Assembly (NCBI GenBank): GCA_008360955.1
Contig: LUCM01000110.1
Span: 61,781 to 125,780, forward strand
Reading direction: 5' to 3'
Length of the DNA stretch: 64,000 nucleotides
Source: Fasciolopsis buskii
Taxonomy: Eukaryota > Platyhelminthes > Trematoda > Plagiorchiida > Fasciolidae
Shown: positions 11,516-25,171 of the stretch, one piece after another
Layout: every line of letters begins with the position of its first letter
Position numbering within the stretch: position 1 is the first letter of the stretch
Translations under genes and position numbers: made by a program
Notes under the pieces: generated by a model
What the model saw: only the letters and a program-made list of their open reading frames with translations
What the model was told of the DNA's origin: nothing
The model's database searches: none

Positions 11516-13439
11516 TTCGGACGAATTGGTGAATGTTTGTGTCGTATTGATGTACGGCTTTTAGGTTAGCATAACTGAAACACATGAGTGTCACTGCATC
11601 TGCCTGAGTGGTGTGCTTCGACGGGATCCGAATGCGCGTGTGGACTAATGGGGATTATTTTCGTTCGCATAAAACAAAAGTTTAATTTTCGACCCAGTCA
11701 GGTGATAAATTGATTAATTTAAAAATTTTGTAAACAAAACAACAGGAAAAGAACTAACAAATCCGCGAAGTGCGATTCAATAACCACTCTAGGGGGGGAG
11801 GGTAAGTGATCGTTTCATCAGAAGAAATTTTCCAATGATGATGTACAAGACATTGGAACAGTTGTTGCATTTCGCATGACTTGGTTGGTTCTGTCGTCAC
11901 CATTACCAATTGCACCAGTCTGACGAGTGGGTATCGTGAAAATCGAAAGCCGTGGCGCAATACATTTGATATGCAAATATAAACCCTTAGTCGCCGTGAA
12001 GATGTATTCGGTCTGATAGTACGAAAAAAATGCCTTAGGTACTTAGCAAGTTAGATTTCAGCCTTATCTACCGCAATCCGTATCGATTTGTTCGGACAGG
12101 CCGAGTATTGTATGAACGCGTCAAACGAATGTCTGCTAGAATCCCCACCCCCGGGGTCACATGTTTACCTGATTTGACCAGTGATAAAGGCTTCTTTTGA
12201 CTAGTAACTCTTTATACATGACACTGACAAGATTCACTGTTCGTTCAACCGGTCTTCTCAAACCTTGTCGTCCGCACGCAGATTGATAACCACCGGTTTC
12301 CCTATCGGTCATCATGATGCACTCTGTATGATAGACGATGTCTTTTATCGATGTCCAATCAAATGGGGTCCTTCAAACGCTCTTTGGAGTCGTACTGATA
12401 TTGGACAAATGAACATTTGAAAAACTCGATTGGTCCTGTGCGAATCGATCGACAAATTGGAACAAATGTGGACAAATTATTGTTATATTCAGTTCATTTA
12501 AGAAACCCATCCAAGCAACTGACGACAACATTGTAAACAATAGGAATAAACTTAAAAAACATTGTTATGGTAACCAGAAATGTGGCAGCAGTTCCAGGTG
12601 TAAAAGTTCCATGCAATTTGTTTCAATAGTTCATTTATCACGGGGCGAGTTGTTGGATTCTTATGGGGGACTTTTAAACAATAGCAGAGGCAACTTCACA
12701 CGGACAATTGGGATATGAAGAGAGACAAAAATGGGCGATGTACACGGAATGTGGATTTAGAAGAGATGTTTCTCCGACGGGGCTAACGCAACATAAAACT
12801 AGTTGGGCGATGCAGTTACCATTTGGAACGTTCTGGAAGTGAACGCATACTTTGTGGGTGGTTGAGAAAAAAGTGACCAGGGCGAAGTTTCAAAACACGA
12901 GAAGGGAACAGTTGGCATATGCATTTCCACATTTTCGCGATCAGGAGGCCCGGAATCAAATGCCACACGTGCGCCAAGCACTTCTATCAGTAGGCACATC
13001 GCTTTCGTTTGCTTAATATTACAAAATTACTCGGATAATTATTGGAGTTCAGAAAAGAAACGTTTGTTCGCAAATCCGGCCGGAAACATGATACTACAAC
13101 AATTACGGTCGAATCAACAACTACTGCTGTTGGTGCCTGGGATTTCCGTGAGCGGACCAGTACGGCCCGGTCAATTTTATCCGCGACCGGAACAAAAGTA
13201 GTCGCAGCCCGTGTGAGCTCAGTTTCCACACTCGTGAGCACAGAAGCCTCGTTACTACGTTGATCCTAACTTCTAATGCTAACCTATAAATCAAAAGTTT
13301 GAAACATCCCAAATTCCCTTGTATTCCAAAATCACCAGATCTGAGACACATTCGAGATTCAGGGTAGAGCTGCTTGTCACGTGGAGAGCCTATCGACTGG
13401 TGATGAGGGCAGAATCGCTAACATTAGGGGAGTGTGAGC
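11513..13439. other. no supported gene
   Basis: Short frames only. Includes a run of G at 11791-11797. No transposon motif recognised. Confidence 0.45.
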
Positions 13440-13860
13440 CCGATTCTTTGAGTAAACGGCCGCGGACAAGCAGCGGCAGTATCGAGGGCATGGTGGGTTG
13501 TCTCCGGGCCAGCGTTCTCCCAAAAATAAAGGCCAGGATTTGCTTGGGGCCTGTGGCGCAGTGAATGTTGCCCTCAGCACGATGAAGCCACGGCCCCTTG
13601 TCGAGTTCCACCAACCTGGCGAGGTTTTCCAGAAGGACCACAAGAAGCGACAAGCCTCTCATCGGCTCAGGTGGGGCACCACTGCTGTCTTTCAAGTGGC
13701 GCTTGGTTCCGCAAAGGTTATGGGTGCAACCTGTAATAAGCAGGCCTATTCCAGACTGGGTGACGGGGTAGTATAACAGACTACAAAGCGATCGTGGCCT
13801 AAGGCGGCCAGTTCAGGTTACGACGGCCGAGTCGGACGAGTTACGACGGACGAGGTGACA
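13440..13860. other. GC-rich block, unassigned
   Basis: Visibly richer in G and C than its surroundings, with overlapping frames of 80-100 codons on both strands, as expected when stop codons are diluted by GC content. It contains TGGCGCAGTG, identical in form to a tRNA A-box, but no B-box at the right distance. It ends in a short direct repeat (GTTACGACGG twice, about 13817-13850). It could be an old repeat; no family recognised. Confidence 0.3.
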
Positions 13861-13965
13861 TGTGTCGTGAATTCTACACAGACGATGAGCCCAGATCTGC
13901 AATCAGATTAGTCCATATATATATATAATGAGTGAAAATATATGCAGCTCAAGTTGCATATTTTT

Positions 13966-14034
13966 AGAGTTGAGAAGGCGAACACTGAGTTAATACGTTT
14001 ATCGTATTAACTCAGTGTACGCCTTCTCAACTCT
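13966..14034. repeat. near-perfect hairpin: 32-bp arms, 5-nt loop
   Basis: Positions 13966-13997 and 14003-14034 are reverse complements with a single mismatch (GCGAAC against GCGTAC), separated by TTTAT. AT dinucleotides lie on the left (13915-13927) and a CT run then AT dinucleotides on the right (14031-14057). It could be a small MITE remnant, a cruciform-forming element, or an inverted replication artefact. The arms are too perfectly paired to look like a typical pre-miRNA. Confidence 0.9.
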
Positions 14035-14057
14035 CTCTCTCTATATATATATATATA

Positions 14058-17000
14058 CATTCAAAATACCTTACTGCAATCTGTATACTCATCAACCACG
14101 TTAATCCTACAAGTCAATAAATGGTTTATAGATTGGTTAAACAAACAATTTTGGCGCATCAGTCGTAGCCGCAAACAGCCAAAGAAGAAGTGCAGAAATT
14201 TAGCTTTAGAAATTTCGAAAATCCCCAGGCAAGTAGACCCTGCAGAGAAGCACAAGTCTTGTGAAAACAAACCATATTGCAATAACTCAGTTCCGAAAGA
14301 TTTCAACTCAAACATGGGAGACTTGCACGATTTTGCTTCTTACACGCAACCAGGTGAGCTAGGTGACCAGCTCGGAAAACTTTGCGAATTAGAGCATGCT
14401 AGATGGTCCCCGTTTCCGGGACTAATTGGACCTATGGCAATTTACTCCAAAAGAACGTTTGTGTAATGTGCAATGTGTGTGTGTGTGTGTGTGTGTGTTG
14501 TGACTACCAAAATATGTACCTGTAGGTTTGATATCTAAATGCGCGAACAGATCATCTTATCATTTTCAAAGGTTGAACGTGTGAATTACACGTGGTTATG
14601 GGATAATTACGAAATAAGAGTCATGCCGACAAAAAAACGTTAAGAGTGCACACAGTTCAATAATGTGGGATTTTGCGATGATTAGACAACCTTTACCTCG
14701 ACGGACATGTGATGAATGGGACAGTCTTGATGAGACAATACACACACACACACACACGAACCCTAATCAGCTAGCTGTTACGGCGTATCTTCCGCAAATG
14801 TGCTGCTTTTCGCGTCAATCGATCAGCGGCCCAGTAGTCACATGACGCCTCCGTCAAGTAGCGCACAATTTAGGAAAAAAAGCAGACGCGGTAATCAAAA
14901 ACGACGGAGAGCATGCTAATTAGTCGGGAACAAGGTGGGTGAGAACGTTGAAGACGGTTGATGGTATTGGTTTGTGAAGTGACGGGATTGACTAGAAGCG
15001 CTCGTGGCTGCCCCTCAAAATCTGCCAGTGTGTACGCACATGTGTGAGTGTACGTGCGCGCGTTCGCCTGAGGAAATGCGACCTTCCACGTGAGAAATGA
15101 CGGCGAAAAATAAGACGGCTGAGGCCCACGTGAGACAGGGGGTTCCAGTTTTGGGACTGCTTCCATTTGCACTTTTACAAATGACTCGATCTAAACGTAA
15201 CTCTAAACCGCATAATTCATGTCAACAAGAAGAAAAACGGATTCACTAGCCACACACTCGGTCCACTGTTGTCATGTTCACACTATCATATTGAATGAAG
15301 TAGAAACGTATCAAAGTGCGGCTGGGTTTCGAAAATCAAGACTAAAAGGAAGCGTTTAAGGCACTTCGTCGAGGGCATTCATATCCTCATCCTCCCACTA
15401 ACCTAGCCTTGAATCTGGCCTAATTTGTTCGCCAAGTCGGCATCTACAAGTTTGGAGCCTCTAGCGCAGTGACATCTCCTCCTTACCTCCAGACAACGGG
15501 AAGTGAACCGGCCTAGTCAGCACTTGCGCGTGGGAACATTATAAAACGAACGAAAGCGCAGTTCAAAAGAGTCCATTCTGAAAATATCGGAGAGTCATTT
15601 TTCGACGTGGTTTGACCAAGTAAAAATGCGTTATAGAACACCGCATTCTTCACATTCTCCTATTACCAATTCTCCGATTTGGATCAATATGTTTAGTTGG
15701 AATAGCAGACATTCCACGTGGAACCAACCAGTTGATGAGTCAATTGCATGAAACAATTGATGGTATTTGGGGTTTTACCCTTGAGTGACCGACTAACGCC
15801 GTGTGTGAATGCGTGTGTTAGCGTTGACGCTTTCAGCTGACTGACTCCGAGCAGTGCTCACCGATTTTCTCTTTACTGATATTCTTTCACGGGTTATTTT
15901 CAGATCCGATCACACTCGTAATCTTCAACTACGGTTGTTTGTGTACACAGGTTGAAACGTGCACAGCCACGTTTTACCTACTAAACGTTTTACATGCTCT
16001 GAGCCCGAACAAGTGCCTCTCCAGGATATTCTCTGCAAAAGAAAGCACGATATCACGTTTTCGAACGATCAAATCTAGGCATTTGACCAGGATGCCTTTG
16101 AACTGCAACCACTCGTCGAACTGATCCCCTGAGGTGTCACTGCATGGGTATGAAATTCGCATGCGATTGGGGTATAGCGCATTTTCATCCCGGGAAATAT
16201 AGTTAATTGTTTTGTTTGACAATTGCAAAAGGTGTCCAATCGAAACATCCGAGAAAAGACGACCGACTCGGAATTTCGTCGAACGGGGGAACATATTCTG
16301 TTTTTTGCGCTACATTTTTAGTAGACAACTTTTTTTTCGATCTGGTTATACGCGTCCGAGTACGCCTTTGATGATCATGACCAAGAAGAGAATGACCAAT
16401 TAGAACTGTTTGTCTGTCAGCATATCTCGCTGACGTTCTGTTACTATGGTTTCTCTAATTTGAAAAAGATCGCTTCTCATCCTATTTTCCCGTCCATAAA
16501 CGATAACCCCCAATCCGCTCACATTTCTTCTTAACCGCGTGTGACAGTCCTCCCCACCGTACAAAGATTAAAATTAAAATCAACCCGATCTATGGTGTAC
16601 TTAATCGATTGACCTCAAACTCAGGCGTATGGAATTCCGAGCTCGATGTGATTGATTCAGCCTCATTTAATTTGGTATTGGCCAAATTAATGGCGCCCGG
16701 ATAGCACATATTGAACAGTACAACATTTCCAACGTCGTTGGACTATTCGTAATGAAAGCTACCATAATTAAGTAGTGGTTCGCTTGGTCCGTCTTTGAAC
16801 CCGGTGGTAATTGTGTGAATTTTCCTATTTGTGTTCATTATCAAGTGTCGAAATAACTCTCGTGATAGTGAATTTCATTCTTGATTCAAAGCAAACATTA
16901 CCGTGTTATATGTGAAAAGGATTGACAGTTCTAATCTACACAAAATCAGTCCAAATAAGCTTATTTACATCAAAGTCACGTGATCTGGGATATCACGGCG

Positions 17001-17539
17001 AACTTTGCGCGCGCGATTTGCTTGAGACCCGTGCAAGAAGAGTAATCTGTGGGCTTGGGAATCATCGTCGTGCGGGAATGAGTGAAATCTAACGCAAAAC
17101 CGTTTATCATGCGGCATTACCGCCCAAATAATCATTAGGCAACCATAGAAGCATTGTATAACTGTTGTATCTTTGCTGGCAATTAGCATTGAGTATCACC
17201 CCGCCCATACTGGACCACAAAACCGGGACGAATGGGTATGAATTCAACATCATAAATATTAGGCTACTAAAGTTGGTGTTGGACTTCATCTAATGATATG
17301 GTACCAGCGGAACGTCCCACTATAGGAGTGCATTGATCTGCCCTGGTGGTCTGTGGTCATAAAATTCAGTGTTCCTAATTCTCTGATGATGTCCATCAAT
17401 CTAACCGGCAAGGTTATCATTACACAAATCCGATCATGAATTTCTGAATGAGTATCGGGGCATCAGAGCGGAGTTGTGAAATCCGTATGTATGATTCAAT
17501 ACATGTGATCTCAACGAAGCTCAATACTGTCTCCTTTGA
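14058..17539. other. no supported gene; (GT)n and (CA)n tracts
   Basis: Contains (TG)n at 14473-14500 and (CA)n at 14740-14757. All frames are at chance length. No mobile element recognised. Confidence 0.45.
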
Positions 17540-17960
17540 TTTTTGCCGACATGTGGTGGATGTTTTGTAGTCTTATTGCCACTCCTGCTAGACCCAGCAA
17601 CTTTAGTCAGTCCTCCCCACGCCTCCACACCTGGGCCGTCAACACGGTATTCATTTGTTTGTTATAACGGGACTATCTTAACCGTTACGCTTGGGTTGGG
17701 GCGCACCGGGCGACTGGCCACGGTCTCTCGGGTTTCAGTGTCACCTCTTTGGCATCCGCCCCCCCCCAGGCCTATGAATGTATCACGGAAATCGAATTAC
17801 CTTCACCGTGCTCGCAAACTAATGTAATTGGCTGATTCCGACTTTCCTTTTACGGATTTCTGGCCCGCGCGTCTTCTCACCTGATGCCAAAGCGGCCGGT
17901 CAATCAGCCCTGTTTTTCGGACATAGCCCCGCCTCATTGTTGCACGACTCATCGTACAAA
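17540..17960. other. GC-rich block, unassigned
   Basis: A C-rich stretch (run of C at 17760-17767) with a 94-codon plus-strand frame rich in Pro, Arg and Leu that looks compositional. No family recognised. Confidence 0.3.
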
Positions 17961-18671
17961 ACCTCGTGAAGTCCTGGCGTCGGTCCGTAACGTAAGCTTA
18001 CAATGGGTGGCGTGACAATTATATCTACAAATTGGCATCCTCAATTCACTAAAATAGATTGACGACCCATGGATGTTGGGCCCACGTGACTCGCTTACCG
18101 AATGCGGAGGCAGTCATGCGGAGGTGGAGCTAGATCAGCTTCTATCTCACTACTCTTGCCTTTTTGTTTGGCACTCCCTAAACGGCCCAACGGTAGCTGT
18201 ACATAGCATTCGATTAATGACCTCGGATTGGATTAGCAGCCTGCAAAGACGTTTGTTCGTTTCGATCGAATCCTTATGTGCGCATTCCCTCCCCAATTCA
18301 AGACCACGTTTTTACACAATCTTCACGAGTTTACAGATGTGTGAGGTGGAATCACCAGAGAACTAATCACATACTAAAACACACGGAGTGCCTTGGAATC
18401 ATTATAATGCACTGCTGTTCATTTCCCCATCTGCCGATTACGTCACCGTCCACCATAATTGTAGCTAATTCACAACAAATCTTAACATTTCATAGTGCAC
18501 ATTACAGTTCCCCAGAGGTTAAATTTCAAATTCTATCTGTATGAATTTATTTTCAAAAAGCCAGGTTGTGTAATTCGATGCATGTGAAATCCAATCAATG
18601 AACATCATCGATTTCACTGTAAAGTTCAATTTTTTTAAAGCTGATTCTTATTAGGAAGCTCACCAATGAAC

Positions 18672-18786
18672 CGCATGATTGGCTGATTGACCAACTGATT
18701 GATTAAATGACTGATTGTTTGGCTCTCTGGTTGACTGACTGGTCGACTGGATAATAGACTGACTGATTGATTGGTCGATTGGTTAG
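18672..18786. repeat. degenerate GAYT tetranucleotide repeat
   Basis: About 115 bp built of GATT and GACT words (gctGATTGACC, aCTGATTGATT, tGACTGACTGG, and so on), i.e. an old, mutated tetranucleotide microsatellite. Confidence 0.8.
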
Positions 18787-20037
18787 TGAAGTGGAGGTCC
18801 ATCTAATTTTTAAAAAGGTCGTTTTATAAACCAGTCGTTTTTATTCGAATAGAGGTGTGTGACTAATCTACCCGATGCAACACCTTCATTTACATTTCAT
18901 TGATGCTGGAACAATCAAGTTATCAATGGTAACAATAAGCAGCATTCAAACAAGGGTATTTCGGTCATGAACAGACCAAGTGATATCACGATTCGTCAGT
19001 TTCTTGCTTCAGAAGTCTTGTTTATCGTTGTCGCCAGCTCTGAAGTCTTCAGTTGGACGCCTCGACTTTATTTCAATCCCAACGCTGCTAAATCAAGCGA
19101 GAACGATCAAATGGGCAGTGAACAGTCAGCATGACAATTCTCTTTATTGGTCATGGTCAAATGGTTTTTATAGGTCCACACAAGACAGAATTATTTAGCC
19201 GATGGCCCTTCTAATGGGCTCATTGTCCATATTTTGGTCTTTATATCAAACGCTTCCCTCGCTCGCGCCTCTTAGCCGGTCACAAAACCAGATCACTCAA
19301 CCCGCAGAATAAGGCACCTAGTGAGCTGCTAGTGAGCTGTTCATCAGTTTACACTCTGTCCAATTCCAAGTCCGTGTATTGTTCAGCTGAAGTCAGAGGC
19401 GTTTGGCCGTCAGTCCTGTTCTTCTGGCAATAGTCTTGCTTTGCTTCTGTATGACTTATCGCGCCGTAGCGAAGCGGCCCTAGACTTGTGGCATCCGCGC
19501 TTAGTTTGCAGCGAATATTTGCCCGAATAAAGCGCACTGTGGGTATGACAACAATGTAAATAAAATCATCGGACGAACACACGTTAGCGGTCACAGCTGG
19601 CGCTTTATTTCTGTTTCTGAATGATCCCGCCCGACTGGGGGTCAAACGCTATGCGTAGGTGACCGAGATATATGTGGAGAGGGTACTTTAGGCGGTTCTT
19701 CGGATCGCAGTGTACTCATGTGTTCAGACTAATCACTAATCGTTTTTCTCATCTCTAGGTTACGGAGACTAGCATACATAAATTTGAAGGCACACATTCA
19801 CATCCACCTCTAAAAGATTTAATGACCTTGCCGCTACGCAGTCAAAAGGGGAACAGTTGACCTGTCTCAATGGAAGAGCAGCTGAAATCGAATTATTTCC
19901 CTCCGTGCCGTTGTGAAAAGTTGGTCACGTTTCAATTAATTCGTCTGCTGTCTGCGTCCTACAAGACATGGGAAGTGTTTGCTGTCCCATTTTAAACGGT
20001 AAAACTAGGAGTGAGCTTGCCAACCTAAAACAGGTGC

Positions 20038-20292
20038 ATGACAGATTCCCGTTGCATTTATGAGTGCCCAAAGCTCCGGGATCACTGTGCTGAAACATTG
20101 GATATTTATATGCCCCTTTTCGATGACACTTTGGTGCAGAAAATTTCGAATCTGTCTGGTAAACCTTTAAACAACAAACGAGAGACGAACTGGGGAGTCT
20201 ATGAAAATGTATCTGGAACAGAGGACGAAGTGTTGCCACTCTGCTTTCAGGCTTTGATCATTTCAATGCAGATCGTGGCTTGGTTGGTTCAG
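20038..20292 (+). CDS. candidate coding exon (ATG start, phase-0 donor), unknown protein
   Basis: ATG at 20038 opens 85 codons that end at a good donor (GGTTCAG followed by GTAATTTG, phase 0). An in-frame stop lies just upstream, and an acceptor-like AAAACAG sits four bases before the ATG, so it may be either a first exon or an internal one. The peptide is hydrophilic with cysteines near the N-terminus (CIYECPKLRDHC) and ends in an amphipathic segment (LPLCFQALIISMQIVAWLVQ). I do not recognise the family. A phase-0 acceptor at 24119 would join it in frame to the membrane-anchor exon at 24120-24488; that link is inference. Confidence 0.38.
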
Positions 20293-23135
20293 GTAATTTG
20301 TTGTTAAGACCTGGGAATTCATCGGTGTGCTAAATGAGGTATTTAAATTCAACCGTACCGGTTGTTTGAGGACTGTAAGTTTTCCAGCCTTCACAATGGT
20401 AATTTTTAGGGCTAAAAATATACGCTTATTGCAATAGGCTAAGAGGAGAGTTCATTCGTGAACGGGTTCAAAACATGGGTACCCAAACATGACAATATTT
20501 GCTCGATCCAGCAATTCGTTGTCCCGACTTACTCCCACACATATAGAGTACAAGCAAACTGATGTACAAATGCTGCTGAGATAATGAATCCCCCCAGAAG
20601 ATCCGCACCTTCAAATACCGTCAAAGTTTGCACAGATGTTCGGACACTACCAAACAGTTGTTCCATCGGCTAGGACTAAGTGCATGATTGGACCATGTGT
20701 GCACGTTGACCACACGTTAGTCCGCCAGGCAACTTGTCTTCAACCAGTTGGTCATTAACTCCGGATATACCGATTGCCGCGGAGGTTAAGTTGAGTTTAA
20801 GGAGCCCGCCATTTTTGCTCATCACACTGTACAAATCGTCGTTCGTACAGGGGACGTGAGGGCCAGCCTATGTAGGAATACATCGAACAATAGCAAACCG
20901 CAAAAGAGATTAGGAAACGGACTGATCAGGATTTGAACGTGTTCTTGAGTGTCACAGGAGGTGATGATCATCAACAAAAATTGCAAAGACAACCAGAGAA
21001 GCAATAGTCGTCTGATTTTTTGAACGACTGTTAATTCTATTGCATAGCGTGCAGCTCACGTGTGACCCTGTCAACTCGGGCCAATATTCACAGCACACTT
21101 TCGGCCAGCGTGTGTTGTCAATAATCAGTGCCTCTAAACGCATAATTTAGGCGAGGCTTTCACAAATAAGATTTGCCCCCGGATCACAGTCAGTCTGTCA
21201 GGATAGTTCGTATATGCACAACAGTACAAATTAGTCCACCTTTGGATGAGCACCAGGCAATAAGTTGGCGCGATGCTGATAGCACATTACTGCTTTGTCG
21301 AAAATAAGACGACAACTGTGTTTATTGTCGCAGGCATGAAAACAGTGTAACCTGCGGCTGACTGATTGATCGCAGACCGTTTGTGGCCAATTCTATAATC
21401 GGAAAGCCATCAAGAATGATCGGACGCGATATAATCACCTACTTGGCCGGGTGAAAATCTGTGACATCGTCTATGCAATCAAGAATTTCACCACTGGACG
21501 TTGAACTTCCAATGAACTATCATCCGAAAGTCAAAAGGCCAGTTGTCCATGTACGGTGCGAGCAAACTCGTCCGCAAGCAGTCGACGGGCAGGCTGGCTT
21601 AAGAGCGTGATGTTGAAAGGAGACGAATGCGACGTCAGGCTTAACCATGACTGACATTATCGCAATGTGTACGTATTCGAGTGGCACCACACACGAGCTA
21701 GAATTAAAGCGTCTAGAAAATCGCAGTGAACTGGCACAACCAGACAAAACAATCAACAAACTTTTAGAACGACGTTTCTATATGACTGTGTAGTCGGCTG
21801 TTCACAGTCCCTTTCCCATAGAATTTTAGTCGATTATAACAGTACTGGAATTATCCGCCAAATATTTCGTGAGTCTCCGGTAGTATGTAAACATTTCCGG
21901 AGAGTACGGCTACCAGTGTATTTGAGCACATTAGAACCGAAGGTAGCAAGCGTGCATTAATACGAAATTTGCCCCGTGTCAGTGAAGTGGACTCTGGACG
22001 GTGACACGATCAAACTACCAAGGCGGATTGAGGCAGCATGGTTTCGTTTTCCTTTTTGACTGTACACATTCCACATGTGCGTGAGTCGCCACGCGTGTGC
22101 ACATGATACACTAGGTCCCGAACGCACCGATTGCGGCAGAGTCAGCTGGTCGACAAAGCTCACGTGATAGGTACAATTCGAATTTTAATTCATCCATATG
22201 TGTGTGTGCAGTCGCCTAGGTCTTCCAAGGTCAACCAAACTTCAATTGGTAACGGTAGCATTAATCCGTGAAACAGGCGTACCTCAATCACGAGGAGTCA
22301 AAAGCAAAGCTTCTCGGTTCTTCTAGGTTAGCCGGTGGTTGGGTCGATGACGGGGGAAAAAACGACACATTCACCAGAACCACGTTGTTCAGTTTGGTAA
22401 CTCGATGATCCGATGGTTTTTGCAGTGACGAAAGGAAATAATACACCAAATGTCGTGTCATAGACGAAACGGTTATGTCAAAATCTCCGCTTTGTCGGTT
22501 GAAATTGCAACAAACCATCATTCACTCGGGTTTTCAAATGAAACAAAATTGATTCTCAAAAAGATTAGCAAATGTGACTGCAAAACCGATCTGTTGGAAT
22601 ATCCATCAACGTGGTCGCGTCACGGAGTTTATGATCTCACGCAAATTAGACAGTGTGTTATCTTGCAATATCAACAATGTCAGCCGTGAAAATTCGGTAG
22701 AATTTTTGCTGGTTCCGGGAAAAGATGTTGGGAATCCTGCAAGAAGGACCAATTAGGTACCAGTGGTGTTTGCGACTGATGTTAGACGAACAAGTCACGT
22801 GATGTCCTGCCACTTGACCTCGTTTATACCGGTAACATACACCCATAGCGGTGGTAAAGAATACACAAAATAAACCGTCTCGCCCAGGTTAACAGACAGG
22901 TTCTGGCTACCTTTTACCTGTCTACTGCAAAGAAGAAATTTGAGCGAGTTAAACGTGGGGAATGATGGAATCGGTTCAGTTCCTCCTATTAGGTTTGTTT
23001 ACGCTGCTCTCTCGAAACGTTATCCAGCCGACAAAGCGGAAAAAGAGTAAAAGGAATATTTCGAAAACTTGAGTATTCAAGAATGCCACATTCCCTGTAT
23101 GAAGAACACTGGACCGGTTGCTAATTACGCTTCAG
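20293..23135. other. no supported gene
   Basis: Short frames only. A 79-codon plus-strand frame at 22450-22689 starts with ATG but has no good splice sites. It would be intronic if the 20.0 and 24.1 kb exons belong together. Confidence 0.4.
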
Positions 23136-23325
23136 CGTATTTGAAAATGTTCCTGTCTTTGTTTCAATGGATGACAACGCAGAGCACTATCAGAAAGTTT
23201 TACACAAAAATGCACTCCGCTGTAACGGTGAGACTGCACGACCAGAAATGGGCATAGAATCAGGAATGCTAAATGAAAACTTTATTGCTCTACTCACACT
23301 CCCTCAACTTCTCATAACGATTTAA
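23136..23325 (+). CDS. possible coding exon, unknown protein
   Basis: After an acceptor-like GCTTCAG at 23135 the phase-2 frame is open to a TAA at 23323-23325. It reads VFENVPVFVSMDDNAEHYQK onward, a well-balanced sequence. A donor (AACG followed by GTGAGACT) near 23228 would cut the exon short. The pyrimidine tract is weak. No family recognised. It could lie between the 20.0 kb and 24.1 kb candidates, but the phase does not match a direct join to 20292. Confidence 0.22.
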
Positions 23326-24119
23326 ATCATATAATGGCACGAAAAACTTTGCTCCTAAGTAAACTAACAATTCTAATTGGTATCATAACTATCGTTGTTT
23401 CTATTAGTGATTATTTTTGCTATGTCGTTTGTAAAAGGACAGTAAATATGCCGAACCAGCTTGAACGGAAGGTCTGCCATCGTGGTACGTCCTAAGACGA
23501 GAGCTTTCTTCTTGTATTCACAAATCCAGTGTTTTACAACAGGCTAGTTCGGATCCAGTTTTGTGAATTCCTCGACCTTCTTTCGTGGAGCAGCAATGCT
23601 GAGCATCGGTGCTGCGCATCAATCGCAATAATGGAAGACAACCTCGAAGACTCACTGTTTTTCAGACTTCCACTTTTACTCCTGATACCAAACTCATCTT
23701 TGAAGCATTCACTCGAGCAGCTGTCATCCGTTCCGCACTAACAATGCCCCAGTCCAACCAATGAAAGTGCACTGACTTGCGCGAACGAATAGCCCTGTAA
23801 TGAGAATGAACTCGCCATACACACTCTTTAAACATGTCTTTCCAAGTTGTAAAGACGTGCACGTGCATGCATGCAAAACGAAAACGGCTTGCCTCGCTGG
23901 GACAGGATTGACAAATAACTTGGCAAGCTCTGGGACTAACTAAACAAGTATTTTGAGCTAAATAAACAAGTCTGCACCACGGACAGTTTCTGATCACACA
24001 CGGTAGCTGGAGTCGAGTTCAATGCAAACTATTTTGAGCTGTCCACCAAAGTGACAAGGCCGTCGAAGACACAAAACAGAGAAGAACATCAGTTTAGTTG
24101 ACTATTTCTCGGATCGCAG

Positions 24120-24488
24120 TCGAGCGTAGCCAAAACACTGCAGCCGAGAGTGCTGAGGGTGAATAGAAAGCTTCGGTTTCTTTCCTATTCACTGAATTGT
24201 CTTTTCGGTCGATCACAAAGATCTTCCGTAGGAAATTTCCAGTCTCGGCTTCGAGTGGTCAGGTTTTGCAACCATGAGTACATACCGGGAGGATCACGAA
24301 ACGCTCCGGATATAACTAAATTTGAGGACCAATTTTGCCGAGAGCTAATGGTGTCCGTGTTGGTATCAGATACGTCATTTATTAGGCCGCCATCAGAGGA
24401 ATTTCATTATCAGAATAGAAGGACGTACTTGATCGTTTCAGCACTGATGATGATGATTGTGGCATTCATTGCCCTGAATTGTTTGTGA
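24120..24488 (+). CDS. candidate last exon with C-terminal membrane anchor
   Basis: An acceptor (ATTTCTCGGATCGCAG) ends at 24119 and the phase-0 frame stays open for 122 codons to a TGA at 24486-24488. The product is basic at first (RVLRVNRKLRF), then acidic and mixed, and ends in a single hydrophobic segment at the extreme C-terminus (RRTYLIVSALMMMIVAFIAL), preceded by two arginines. That is the layout of a tail-anchored membrane protein facing the cytosol. The family is not recognised. The open-frame length is near the limit expected by chance, so the support is the hydrophobic tail followed directly by a stop plus the splice phase. It joins in frame to 20038-20292 (both phase 0). Confidence 0.33.
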   Translation, partial: SSVAKTLQPRVLRVNRKLRFLSYSLNCLFGRSQRSSVGNFQSRLRVVRFCNHEYIPGGSRNAPDITKFEDQFCRELMVSVLVSDTSFIRPPSEEFHYQNRRTYLIVSALMMMIVAFIALNCL

Positions 24489-25171
24489 ATCCACTGGTTT
24501 TTAATGTGATCACTTTCATCCGGATTTAGATCGTCAGGATATTCATTCGGTCGCGGACTGGCCGCAACGCGACGACGGAGCCTCCTAGCATAACGATACC
24601 GTCAAGTGGATTCCGGATCTGACATGTGCTACTTCCGGTTCATTTAAAAGTCAGGGCGATCGACTGTTATCTGACTTTTCGTACGGTAACCAGAGTAGCC
24701 GAGCCGTGCAATAACGGCAGAAGAAAGTGGTACAGGTAATTCGACTGCTGTCTACACAATTCGGGAATCTTAACTTCAAATAGTATCCTCTTAACAACCT
24801 AAGAGGTTAGTTGGATGTCTCATCTGATTGTATCTCAGGGACGACTCGCGATTAAACAAATTGAACAGGCCTCGGAAGTCAGTGAAGGTGGTGCTCAACA
24901 ATGTTTGAGACGTGCAGGTGTTTCAGTATTTAGCGCAAAAATGTGATTGATAAAATCTCCAACACTCCAGAAGCTTCTTTTGACTTGGACAACTATGTCT
25001 GCCGCTGATCCAGTAGGAGTTCTTATACATCGGTCAGTTCACTTTCTTTGAGTTGAACAGAAGAACAAATACGATTTGACCAGAAGGAAATATTTCACTT
25101 TGCCAAGCGGGGCTAGATAGGATATATAACTTATTTGTCTGTGTTGATCGACAAATTCTCTGGTTCTACCT

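Noticed and set aside
11915..11965. CTGACGAG followed by CGAAAG, hammerhead-like
   Set aside because: No complementary stem II between the core parts.
23334..23495. 53-residue ATG frame with a hydrophobic N-terminal segment
   Set aside because: AT-rich sequence gives such hydrophobic short frames often; no other support.
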